NCBI GenBank assembly: GCA_009774245.1
Contig: VSNM01000014.1
Span: 2,895 to 66,894, forward strand
Direction: 5' to 3'
DNA length: 64,000 bases
Origin: Lachnospiraceae bacterium
GTDB lineage: Bacteria; Bacillota; Clostridia; Lachnospirales; Lachnospiraceae
The position numbers were made by a program, and so were the translations under genes. Below, piece after piece: positions 16,272 through 24,362 of the stretch (its first letter is position 1; each line of letters starts with the position of its first letter). A model generated the notes under the pieces. That model did no database searches. It worked only from the letters and a program-made list of their open reading frames with translations, and had not been told where the DNA came from.

Positions 16272-18476
16272 CTACGCCTCGGCAAGATAGATCAGACGCG
16301 CCCTGAAATCCCCCCATGGATTCGGCACCAGCAGTCCTGCCTTCATCAGCGTGTCGCCGCTGTAGACCGCATCCTCCACACTGTCATCATTCTCAAACAC
16401 TACTTTATAGCGCTTGTCCGCATCCAGTCCTTTCAGCAGAATGCGCCTTGACTTAAAGTTCACCCGGTTCAGAACCTGCACGAAGGTGACAAGCGACTGC
16501 TTTTTATCCCCGCTCACGACCTGCCAGCAGTCATACTTGTGATTCTGTGAATAGGACGCGATGCGGTAATAATCGCCCTCCCTGACCAGATCATTATACT
16601 TATGGTACATCGCCACCTGGGCAGGTATCATATCCCTGTCCTCCTGGGGGATCTTCGTCACATCAAGCTCATAGCCAAACGTCCCCGCGAGCGCCACGAT
16701 ACCGCGCGTCTCAAACGGCGTCACACGCCCCAGCGCATGATTCGGACAGTCCGAAACATGCGCTCCCATCGTGGACAGCGGATAGATGAGCGCCGTTCCC
16801 TCCTGGATCTCAAGACGCTCCACCGCGTCCGTGTCATCCGAACACCAGATCTGAGGGCTGAAATACAACATGCCCGGATCAAAGCGCGCGCCGCCGCCGG
16901 AGCAATTCTCGAGTAACAGATAGGGAAACTCCTTCGTCAGCCTGTCCTGCATCTGGTAAACAGCAAGCACATAGCGGTGATAAAGTTCTCCCTGCCTGTC
17001 CGCCGGCAGTCCATAGCTGCCAATATCCGTGAGCTGCCTGTTCATATCCCACTTCACGTACTCGATGTTGGCACTGCGCAGCACGGACGCCACCTGCTCG
17101 TAGATACAGTCGACCACCTCCGGCCGCGACAGGTCGAGCACAAACTGCTGTCTCGACTCCGTGCCCGGCCTGCCCGGAATCGCAATCGCCCAGTCCGGAT
17201 GCGCCCTGTACAGGTCGGAGTCCGGCGAGATCATCTCCGGCTCAAACCAGATGCCAAACTTCATGCCAAGCTTGTTAACCTCATCCACCAGATATTTCAG
17301 GCCGCCGTTCAGCTTCTCCTCGTTTACCTTCCAGTCGCCCAGCGCGCAGTCGTCAAAATTCCGCCTGCCGAACCAGCCGTCATCCATGACAAGCATCTCA
17401 ATGCCAAGCTGCGATGCCTCCCTTGCGATGGACAGAAGCTTCTCTGTATTGAACTCAAAATAAGTCGCCTCCCAGTTGTTGATGAGGATCGGTCTCTTCT
17501 TATCCTTGTACTCGCCGCGGATCAGGTGCTTTTTGTACAGCCTGTGAAAAGCATTTGTCATCGCGTCAAAGCCCTTGTCCGTATAAACCATGACTACCTC
17601 CGGCGCCTGGAAGCTCTCGCCGCTCTCCAGCTTCCAGCAGAAATTTTCCGGATGGATTCCCATGGTCATGCGCACATAGTCAAACTGCGTCACCTCCGCC
17701 TGCGCGCGGAAATTGCCGGAATACACGAAATTCATCGCATAGATCTCGCCGTTTTCCTGCGTGGCATTCCTGTCCACCAGCGCAAGAAACGGATGATCCT
17801 GATGGCTCGATTCCCCGCGGTATGAGCTGACATTCTGAATACCGTAGCCAAGCGCCTTCCTCTGGATATGGCGCTCCCTCGCCCAGCTCCCGTGGAGCGA
17901 TACCATATCGTAGTCCCTGTTGTCCATGTCAATGCACGCCGAATACACCTTAGTAAGGTAGAAATGCTCCTTTCCGGTATTGGTCACCTTCACGCTCCTC
18001 GTGATCACATCGGTGTCCTGAAACGCGGTGTACAGCAGCTCCACCTGCATCCCGATGTACTTGTCCTCGCAGACCAGCCGCAGCGTCTCGCAGTCCCCCT
18101 TCGTGCCAAAAGTCGCCGGAAGCCCCGCAAGCTCCGGTTTCCCGGGAATGATCTCGTGCGTCACGTAGGAGAGCATACTTCCTGCATGCCCGGCTACCGT
18201 CCTGACGCCGATGCAGCCCTCTCTGTAGTCGCCAACCCCTCCTGTGGGGTACTCAAAGGGAAAACAGTCATAAAAAGAACAGCGCTCTCTGTTATTTTTA
18301 CTCGGAACAAACGGCGGTTCCCCTGTCCGCATCAGATAACCGGCCTCCGCCTCCTTTAATTTCCTGCCATAGTAGATATGCCCGACAAAGCTTTCCTCGT
18401 CCACGATGCCGATCATGTAGGTCGTATTCGGCGTGTCCAGCTTAAATACCCGCTCCTTCTCATTGTATGAAATCAT
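16272..18476 (-). CDS. GH36 alpha-galactosidase
   Basis: A 734-residue cytoplasmic enzyme that removes alpha-1,6-galactose from galactomannan or raffinose-type oligosaccharides. The N-terminal beta-supersandwich is followed by the catalytic barrel with LVMDDGWFGRRNFDD, GIWFEPEMISPDSDLYR and KWDMNR (nucleophile Asp477). Further on are ENCSGGGARFD, CSDDTDAVER (acid/base Asp547 or 548) and TMGAHVSDCPNH. Length is typical of the family. The ATG following AAGGGAGAATAAGG is chosen over a longer frame. It fits galactose side-chain removal from imported mannooligosaccharides. Confidence 0.94.
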   Translation of the reverse strand: MISYNEKERVFKLDTPNTTYMIGIVDEESFVGHIYYGRKLKEAEAGYLMRTGEPPFVPSKNNRERCSFYDCFPFEYPTGGVGDYREGCIGVRTVAGHAGSMLSYVTHEIIPGKPELAGLPATFGTKGDCETLRLVCEDKYIGMQVELLYTAFQDTDVITRSVKVTNTGKEHFYLTKVYSACIDMDNRDYDMVSLHGSWARERHIQRKALGYGIQNVSSYRGESSHQDHPFLALVDRNATQENGEIYAMNFVYSGNFRAQAEVTQFDYVRMTMGIHPENFCWKLESGESFQAPEVVMVYTDKGFDAMTNAFHRLYKKHLIRGEYKDKKRPILINNWEATYFEFNTEKLLSIAREASQLGIEMLVMDDGWFGRRNFDDCALGDWKVNEEKLNGGLKYLVDEVNKLGMKFGIWFEPEMISPDSDLYRAHPDWAIAIPGRPGTESRQQFVLDLSRPEVVDCIYEQVASVLRSANIEYVKWDMNRQLTDIGSYGLPADRQGELYHRYVLAVYQMQDRLTKEFPYLLLENCSGGGARFDPGMLYFSPQIWCSDDTDAVERLEIQEGTALIYPLSTMGAHVSDCPNHALGRVTPFETRGIVALAGTFGYELDVTKIPQEDRDMIPAQVAMYHKYNDLVREGDYYRIASYSQNHKYDCWQVVSGDKKQSLVTFVQVLNRVNFKSRRILLKGLDADKRYKVVFENDDSVEDAVYSGDTLMKAGLLVPNPWGDFRARLIYLAEA

Positions 18477-18669
18477 CCTTATTCTCCCTTCACAGCGCAT
18501 TTTCATTTTTCTTTCCCATATGATATGGTACATGATATATCTAACATACCATTATTTTAATAATTAATCAATTTTTAAAGTAATTTTAGTTTTATTTTTT
18601 ACCTTTTGCACAGTTTTTGGGCTAAAATTTTGGTTAAAAATTTTTTTCCTCTGCATGGGGCTGCGCGCA

Positions 18670-18706
18670 AAAATAACGCCCGCTTTTTACTGCAGGGCGC
18701 TATTTT
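18670..18706 (-). terminator. Intrinsic terminator after the 60-residue protein gene
   Basis: On the minus strand AAAATAGCGCCC and GGGCGTTATTTT form a stem around a 13-base loop, ending in a T-rich tail. The A-rich 5' arm makes it usable in both directions. It lies a few bases past the small gene. Confidence 0.75.
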
Positions 18707-18711
18707 CATTT

Positions 18712-18894
18712 TTATTCTTTTATGCGATCAAGTTCGGTAAGATTGATACCGGAGGAGGTCAATATAATTTTTAATTCTGTATATCTTACCTTCATAGCCT
18801 TATACGTTTCCGAATCTTTCTCGGCCAAAAGCATATAACCTTGCAACCTGGAAAACTCTTCAATATTTTTTTGCATCATTTCCTTTTCAGTCAT
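18712..18894 (-). CDS. Small protein of unknown function (60 residues)
   Basis: A 60-residue charged, probably helical protein (EKEMMQKNIEEFSRLQGYML, KAMKVRYTELKIILTSSGINLTELDRIKE). It has a good ribosome binding site, AGGTGGATAT before ATG, and an intrinsic terminator right after its stop, which together argue that it is real. There are no cysteines and no signal or membrane segment. I do not recognise the family. It stands alone between the GH36 gene and the chemoreceptor fragment. Confidence 0.65.
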   Translation of the reverse strand: MTEKEMMQKNIEEFSRLQGYMLLAEKDSETYKAMKVRYTELKIILTSSGINLTELDRIKE

Positions 18895-18970
18895 ATATCC
18901 ACCTACTTTCCATACCCATTCGCCTGTTTGATAGATGTATTATACCAAAAAAGCCGCGTTATGGCAATCC

Positions 18971-19807
18971 TCAGAGTTTAAAGAACATCATATCCTGCTC
19001 CAGCTGGGAAGATATCGTCATCAGCTTCTCCGACTCCCGCAGAAGCTCCGTGATGGTTCCGTTCAGCTGCTGCATTGCAGTCGCCGTCTCCGTCGCGGAC
19101 GCCGCGTTCTCCTCCGAGATCGCTGAGAGATTCAGCATGATCTCTGACACGGTATTCCGCACCTTATTGCACTCGCCGATCGCGTTCTTGATCACAGCTG
19201 TCTTGTCCCTCGACTGCGCGATACCAGCATTGACGATCTCAAACTGCTTCTGTGTATCCGCAAACTTCTGATTCTGCTCACTGGTGGCTTTCTCCACATC
19301 AACCATCGTGTCGAGCGTCTCCTTGAACTCATTGATCAGGTTGGTGATAACCCCAAAGATACTGTCCGCCGACTTGTTTGACTGATCGGCCAGCTGCTGG
19401 ATCTCTGACGCCACGACCGCAAAGCCTTTTCCGGCCTCCCCTGCCCTCGCCGCCTCGATGCTGGCATTCAGGGAGAGCAGATTGGTCTGGTTCGCGATGG
19501 AGGCGATCAGCGATGCCGCCTCCTCGATCTCCTTCACAGAATCGTTCGTCCGCGTGATCTGCTGCGCAATCCTGTGGATTCCAGCTGTCATATTGTTGTT
19601 GGAGCTGCTCAGGTCGTTCAGAATCATGACTGCCTCATCACTGGCCTGCTTCATGTTGACTGATGTCTCGTCGAGCTCCGCGATATCCGCGTCCATGCTG
19701 TCCATCAGCTCCCCGAGGTTGACAATCTCATTCGTGGAAGTCTCCACATCCTGCGCCTGATTGGTCGCTCCCAGTGCGATCTCGGAGATGGCTGCGTCAA
19801 CAAGCTC
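18971..19807 (-). pseudogene. Headless methyl-accepting chemotaxis protein (signalling domain only)
   Basis: The frame encodes a methylation helix and the conserved hairpin tip (NLLSLNASIEAARAGEAGKGFAVVASEIQQLADQ), with a complete C-terminus. The ligand-binding, membrane and HAMP parts are missing. The MCP frame begins at the codon directly after the mutarotase TAG and is in the same frame (first residues ELVDAAISEIALG). A GTG (19747) or an internal ATG could start a soluble 258-residue or shorter receptor, but no well-spaced ribosome binding site is seen. Either a truncated remnant or a readthrough/soluble signalling unit. Confidence 0.65.
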
Positions 19808-20683
19808 CTAAACAGTGATCGTATATTCCGCGTAAAACTCTGCCGACGGCGCGAGCCGGTTCCCATACTCGCGCTCGGACAGATCGCCGTCAAACGTCTC
19901 CCTGTCGCACCTGCCGTACCACGGCTCGATGCAGACAAACGGCGCGTTTTTCTTCGCCGGGGACCACAGTCCGAAGAGCGGCGCGTCAAAGCTTACCGTG
20001 AGATAGGGTTGTCCGTCCCTGCCGCAGAGTGATACTTTATGCGCCTGATTGTTCTCGATGATCAGCGCATCCTCGTCAAACAGGTCCGCCGTGATGTCCA
20101 TCATGCCATTTTTCAGGGCATACTCCTTTGTGCGCGCCGAGAGCGTGCCGCCGTCTCCAATAATAGCTGCCGTTATCTTATCATCCACGTCAAACAACAA
20201 TTTGTAATCCGTCTGTACCCCATCTCCGCCAATCGGGCAGAGGAACGCCGGGTGCCCGCCGATACTGAAATACATCTCTTTCTCATCACGGTTAGTCACT
20301 TTCCACGAGACGACAAGATTGCTTTCACTCAGCCTGTAGCCCAGCTCCAGTTCAAAATCAAATGGATATTTTGCCTTTGTCTCCCCTGTCGCGCGCAGCA
20401 CAAACTTTAGCGAATCCGCCGTCTGATCCCGCAGTTCAAATTCCATATCCCGCGCGAATCCGTGCTGGGACATCGGATATTCTTTTCCATCGTATTGATA
20501 ACTACCGTTATTCAAACTTCCCACAATCGGAAACAGCACCGGCGAAGTTCTTTTCCAATATTCGGGTTTTGCGTCCCACATATATTCCGTGTCTGTCGCT
20601 TTCTTTTTCAGTGATTTCAATTCCGCGCCAGACGTATCCACACAGATACTGATCTGCGCATTTTCAAGACTGTATACTGCCAT
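19808..20683 (-). CDS. Aldose 1-epimerase family protein (LacX-like mutarotase)
   Basis: A 291-residue beta-sandwich protein of the aldose 1-epimerase superfamily, LacX-type. Marks are YWKRTSPVLFPIVGSL, the first His in MSQHGFARDMEF, the second in GGHPAFLCP and the WSPAKKNAPFVCIEPWYG block. It would interconvert alpha and beta sugar anomers in the cytoplasm, useful next to alpha-galactoside and mannan degradation. AAGGAGAG precedes the ATG. Its TAG stop is followed in frame by the chemoreceptor fragment. Substrate unknown. Confidence 0.88.
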   Translation of the reverse strand: MAVYSLENAQISICVDTSGAELKSLKKKATDTEYMWDAKPEYWKRTSPVLFPIVGSLNNGSYQYDGKEYPMSQHGFARDMEFELRDQTADSLKFVLRATGETKAKYPFDFELELGYRLSESNLVVSWKVTNRDEKEMYFSIGGHPAFLCPIGGDGVQTDYKLLFDVDDKITAAIIGDGGTLSARTKEYALKNGMMDITADLFDEDALIIENNQAHKVSLCGRDGQPYLTVSFDAPLFGLWSPAKKNAPFVCIEPWYGRCDRETFDGDLSEREYGNRLAPSAEFYAEYTITV

Positions 20684-20715
20684 CTGCCATTCTCTCCTTT
20701 TTCTTAGATATCCGC

Positions 20716-21618
20716 TTAAAGCATACTTTTTCTGAGCACACCAAAGCCCAGCGGATATGGACCGGTGTGAACGCTGATCGTCGCGCCGATCTGATACTTT
20801 CGGATATCGCTGTCGGCGACGGCATATCCCTTTGCGTTGAGGAATGCGACCGCCTCGCTGCGAAACGCCTCCCCTTCCTCGATATCATACCCGTATCCCA
20901 CGCAGATGACATACTCATCAGGCTTTGCGTGTACCTCCTGCAGATACTGCCACAGCAGCTCATACACCTTCTCGAGCGATTTCCGCCGGCTCCTCGCCAG
21001 ACCGGATGAGAAGATCTCCCCTTCCTTCATCGTGATCAGCGGTCTGATACCCAGCATAGAGCCTGCGAGCCCCGCAAGCTTTCCGATACGCCCTCCATGC
21101 TTCAGATAGTCGATATTGCCGACGGTAAAAAATATCCTGCCGGTGTCCTTGATCGCTTCCAGCTCCTCGATCACTTTCTCATAAGGAAGCCCTGCCTCAT
21201 ACATTCTGACGGCTTCCAGCACAAAGATTCCCTGCAGCACCGTGTTGATCGTGGAGTCCATGACGGTGATCCGCGCATCCGGGTAGCTTTCCATGAGCAT
21301 TTCCTTCGCGTTCATCGCTGACTGATAAGAACCGCTGAACTTGGTCGTGATACAGATACAGATGATCGCCTTTCCCTCCGCCACGATCGGTTTAAATACA
21401 TCTGCGTAATCCTGCACCGAAGGCATGGAGGACTTCGGGAACGTCGTCGGATCTGCTACCATCTGGTCATAAAATGTTCTGATCGGCATATCCACGATCT
21501 CTTTCTGATAATCCTCACTGCCGAAAGATACATAGAAGGGAACCACTCCAATATCCTTCTCCCTGCACAGCTCTGGCGGCAGATCACAGGAGCCGTCTGT
21601 TACAATTCTGTAATCCAT
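20716..21618 (-). CDS. DegV family fatty-acid-binding protein
   Basis: A 300-residue DegV (FakB-type) protein. It has the N-terminal IVTDGSCDLPPEL, the SMPSVQDY loop, SGSYQSAMNA (fatty-acid-binding Ser region), VMDSTINT and IDYLKHGGRIGKLAGLAGSMLGIRPLI. Members bind a fatty acid for FakA-dependent phosphorylation. No fakA is in the window, so a role in exogenous fatty acid use is inferred from the family. It lies 32 bp ahead of the mutarotase gene on the same strand. Confidence 0.92.
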   Translation of the reverse strand: MDYRIVTDGSCDLPPELCREKDIGVVPFYVSFGSEDYQKEIVDMPIRTFYDQMVADPTTFPKSSMPSVQDYADVFKPIVAEGKAIICICITTKFSGSYQSAMNAKEMLMESYPDARITVMDSTINTVLQGIFVLEAVRMYEAGLPYEKVIEELEAIKDTGRIFFTVGNIDYLKHGGRIGKLAGLAGSMLGIRPLITMKEGEIFSSGLARSRRKSLEKVYELLWQYLQEVHAKPDEYVICVGYGYDIEEGEAFRSEAVAFLNAKGYAVADSDIRKYQIGATISVHTGPYPLGFGVLRKSML

Positions 21619-21790
21619 CGATTAAAACCTCTCTTTTCATATAATATTTGACAACACTGCAGCCGGCTAGGGTGCACTACCTGACACCGCCTCCCTATTG
21701 CCGCATGACGTTTTCATTACTAGGTTAAATAGATATTGAAATTATATCATGTATTTTGCATGTTGTCATCGTTTTATATGTAAAAAGAAT

Positions 21791-22804
21791 TTAAATTTTT
21801 GGATAGGTCGCTATCGTCGTAAACGAGGCGTCCATCGTCGGACATTTCACCCTGTCAATCACCGATTTCACAAGGCGTCTGCCCATCTCCTCGATACGCA
21901 CATCGACGGTGAGTATGTCCTTCTTAAAAAAGTCTGTCTCCAGCGTGTTGTTGAAGCCCGTGAGTACCACCTGCTTCACCGCCTGCGGATCGCGCTGCAG
22001 AAGCGCCAGCGCCACATCCTTTGCCACATCGTCATCCTCACAGACGATCGCCTCCGGTATGTAGGGCATATTCTTCACAACCTCCTCAACCATGGCATAA
22101 CTAAAACTCACGTTGTTGGCCGGACGCGTATACTGGATTCTCTCATCCAGCTGGACATGATATCGGCTGCACGCGTTCAGAAATCCCAGATACCTCGCCT
22201 GTATCATGCGCGATCCCTCGGCGAATCCGATATATCCGAACCTCGTACAGCCCTTCTGCCTGATCACATATTCAATCAATGTGTTCATGGAATAAAATCC
22301 CTCCACATTGATGACATCGCCGATTTTGATATATTCCTGAGAATTAACCGGACTGTTAAAAAAGGTGACAGGAAGCTTTTTGCGTCCGATTCCCTTCACA
22401 AATTTAGCCGGAAACACACTCAGAAATATAATTCCCTTCACATCATCCGCGATGAGTCTGCCCGTCGCCTCCCCATCCTTATCCTTCTCGTCCACCACAT
22501 GAAACTGCATACGATATCCCTCGTCATTTACCGCATTGCTGATACCCGCAAGCGCTCTCGTCCAGAATGTGGACTGCATATGATTAAATAACACCAGTAT
22601 TGTTCCTGTGTTGGCCCTGCGGTACGTTGCCTTGACCTCCTCCACAAGGTTCTCATCGAGCTTGGTGTATCCCATCTGCCATGCCTTCTGCACCACCGCA
22701 TACCGCGTCTGCGGGGAGACAAGTCCTCCGTTCAGCGCTTTTGCCACAGTATTGCGGCTAAGCCCCATCTCAGCCGCAATATCCTGTATTGTTACCTTCT
22801 TCAT
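21791..22804 (-). CDS. LacI-family transcriptional regulator
   Basis: A 337-residue regulator: HTH VTIQDIAAEMGLSRNTVAKALNGG, then a sugar-binding sensor domain (ILVLFNHMQSTFWTRALAGISNAVNDEG, KGIIFLSVFPAKF, PEAIVCEDDDVAKDVALALLQ). The HTH uses SRNTVAKAL rather than the common SxxTVSRxL. The sensor is divergent, and the C-terminus is close to the usual LacI end. It is separated from DegV by 172 bp and has no adjacent metabolic gene, so the target is unknown. It could act on the mannan operons as the second LacI of the region. Confidence 0.87.
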   Translation of the reverse strand: MKKVTIQDIAAEMGLSRNTVAKALNGGLVSPQTRYAVVQKAWQMGYTKLDENLVEEVKATYRRANTGTILVLFNHMQSTFWTRALAGISNAVNDEGYRMQFHVVDEKDKDGEATGRLIADDVKGIIFLSVFPAKFVKGIGRKKLPVTFFNSPVNSQEYIKIGDVINVEGFYSMNTLIEYVIRQKGCTRFGYIGFAEGSRMIQARYLGFLNACSRYHVQLDERIQYTRPANNVSFSYAMVEEVVKNMPYIPEAIVCEDDDVAKDVALALLQRDPQAVKQVVLTGFNNTLETDFFKKDILTVDVRIEEMGRRLVKSVIDRVKCPTMDASFTTIATYPKI

Positions 22805-22855
22805 TCGTTTCCCCTCTTATACATTATGTTGTATTGATGCGCACAGCCGCATAAG

Positions 22856-22894
22856 GAAATATGCCACTTCGTGGCTGCGGCTGGCGTGAGTATA
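22856..22894. repeat. Short copy of a dispersed repeat (partner at 60906)
   Basis: Bases 22856-22886 are identical to 60906-60936, containing the small hairpin GCCACTTCGTGGC followed by TGCGGCTGGCG. The match resumes with TGAGTATA after the second copy's internal hairpin block, so this copy looks like a deletion derivative. It lies between the DUF6465 stop and the LacI start, and an upstream AGCCGC can pair with GCGGCT here. Confidence 0.8.
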
Positions 22895-22896
22895 TC

Positions 22897-23202
22897 TTAG
22901 AACAAAGGAATCTTTCCCTCGTAAGAATTGTTGATCACATAGTACGCTGTGAAATCCGTCGGCTTCAGATAGACCTGAATCAGCTCAATCTTTGACGCGT
23001 CATTCCCCCTCCTGACATAATCCTCTGTCACTCTCGCCGCGATATCCTTCATGTCTGTCTCATGCTCGCGGTACTGCAGCTCAAAATCAACCTCAATGCC
23101 GTCAATCTCCGACCGGTATCCGGACTTCACAGGCTCTGCCGTCTCGATCTCCCTGACTGCACCTGTACTCTCAACATTTTTTACATCCAACTTGTCTGAC
23201 AT
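22897..23202 (-). CDS. DUF6465 family protein
   Basis: A 101-residue cytoplasmic protein whose C-terminal half matches the DUF6465 pattern: VDFELQYREHETDMKDIAARV, then VYLKPTDFTAYYVINNSYEGKIPLF. The family is common in Lachnospiraceae and has no known function. AGAAAGGATGG precedes the ATG. It is monocistronic. Confidence 0.8.
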   Translation of the reverse strand: MSDKLDVKNVESTGAVREIETAEPVKSGYRSEIDGIEVDFELQYREHETDMKDIAARVTEDYVRRGNDASKIELIQVYLKPTDFTAYYVINNSYEGKIPLF

Positions 23203-23656
23203 GATAAACCATCCTTTCTAAAATTCAAAACACATCATTTTCAAACACATCATTCTAAAACACATCGCTTTCGCGTATCTTATTTTGTTATAATTGTTAT
23301 AACCATGTACTATCATACCACATTTTTCAAAAAATGAACACACAATCTTTGTGAAATAAGTCAAAACCGCGAAGCGTCAAAAATAACATACGTTTTTATT
23401 TCTGACACCACGCAGAATGCTTATCTTATAACGCAGGCTATTTATGGTATATTCCCGTTTTTATATTGATTGCAGCGTGAAACATTTCTTTCATGATTTT
23501 CAAATCCCGAAATGCTACGACGCACCCTTCTCAAACAATCAGGCCTTCGTGTCTCTTTCATTTTCCCTTCATTTCGAGCTTTTTCGACATTTTATGCACA
23601 CTCAGGCTGCCCTGGTCCCTGACGCCCTTCTTTAAATAGCAGGTAATATTTTAATA
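23203..23656. other. Intergenic region with a 15-bp tandem repeat
   Basis: Next to the DUF6465 start there are three copies of a 15-bp unit (core AAACACATCATTTTC) with repeat points at 23231, 23246 and 23261. The rest is AT-rich sequence with the presumed DUF6465 promoter. A plus-strand open frame (23444-23635) has no ribosome binding site and odd composition, so I do not call it a gene. Confidence 0.55.
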
Positions 23657-24268
23657 TCACTGTAAAAAGGCAAAAGGCGCGTTTTTGTCCGCATGCAGGA
23701 AATTCATGAGCAGATACGCAGCCCTGATTGAGACCTTTTCCTCCCGCAGGATGCGTCCCGCCTCCTCCCTGTCCACAAGGATAACCTGTATCGATTCTGT
23801 GTCCTCCTGATCATCGCGGCTGATTGTTCCACTGGCATATCCAAAGACCGCGTTGCAGCTCTCGTCGGTAAAGCCTGCCCCCATAAAAAACGGTCTGCGA
23901 TATGCCGCGTTTCCGTCCGCATACACTTCAAAGGTAAGCCCTGTCTCCTCCTTCATCTCCCGCACCGCGGCGATCTCGGGCGTCTCCCCCGCATCGATCA
24001 GGCCCGCGGGGAGCTCATACAGATAGTCCCCCAATGGATAACGGTACTGTCTGATCATCACGATCTTCTCCGGATCATCACGGAGTATCGGATAGATGAC
24101 TACGCCCTCCGCCGCACTGTCTCCCGTCAGCAGCTTGATATTTTCCGCCTTTCTCCTCGACACAAAGAAGTAATCAAAGGGACGGCCGCTGTCTGTCAGG
24201 GCATCCAGCTTAAACAGATTCAAAAACTTGTTATCGGATAATTTGTGGATATTGGTGTACTTCTTCAT
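23657..24268 (-). CDS. Nudix hydrolase, ADP-ribose pyrophosphatase-like
   Basis: A 203-residue Nudix enzyme. The Nudix box is complete: AGLIDAGETPEIAAVREMKE followed by ETGL. The preceding LYELPAG is typical of ADP-ribose and nucleoside-diphosphate-sugar pyrophosphatases. The N-terminal part is an extra beta-sheet with FVSRRKAENIKLLTGDS, suggesting the NUDT5/NudF-like type. Cytoplasmic; it would hydrolyse ADP-ribose to AMP and ribose 5-phosphate. AAAGGAGATAATTCT precedes the ATG. It is divergent from the HD-GYP gene. Confidence 0.88.
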   Translation of the reverse strand: MKKYTNIHKLSDNKFLNLFKLDALTDSGRPFDYFFVSRRKAENIKLLTGDSAAEGVVIYPILRDDPEKIVMIRQYRYPLGDYLYELPAGLIDAGETPEIAAVREMKEETGLTFEVYADGNAAYRRPFFMGAGFTDESCNAVFGYASGTISRDDQEDTESIQVILVDREEAGRILREEKVSIRAAYLLMNFLHADKNAPFAFLQ

Positions 24269-24286
24269 AGAATTATCTCCTTTTGT

Positions 24287-24315
24287 TTGACATTTTAGAC
24301 AAAACCCGTTAGAAT
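24287..24315 (+). promoter_or_regulatory. SigA promoter of the HD-GYP gene
   Basis: A consensus -35 TTGACA (24287-24292) and -10 TAGAAT (24310-24315) are separated by 17 bp. A very similar CGTTAGAATA -10 context occurs upstream of the CZB chemoreceptor gene (38078-38083), there without a good -35. Confidence 0.85.
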
Positions 24316-24362
24316 AAGAATAGAGTTTTTAATCACTATTTTATCCAGAAAGAGAGCGCCAT

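Noticed and set aside
23444..23635. 63-residue open frame in the DUF6465-Nudix gap
   Set aside because: No ribosome binding site, no recognisable pattern, and composition like the surrounding non-coding DNA.
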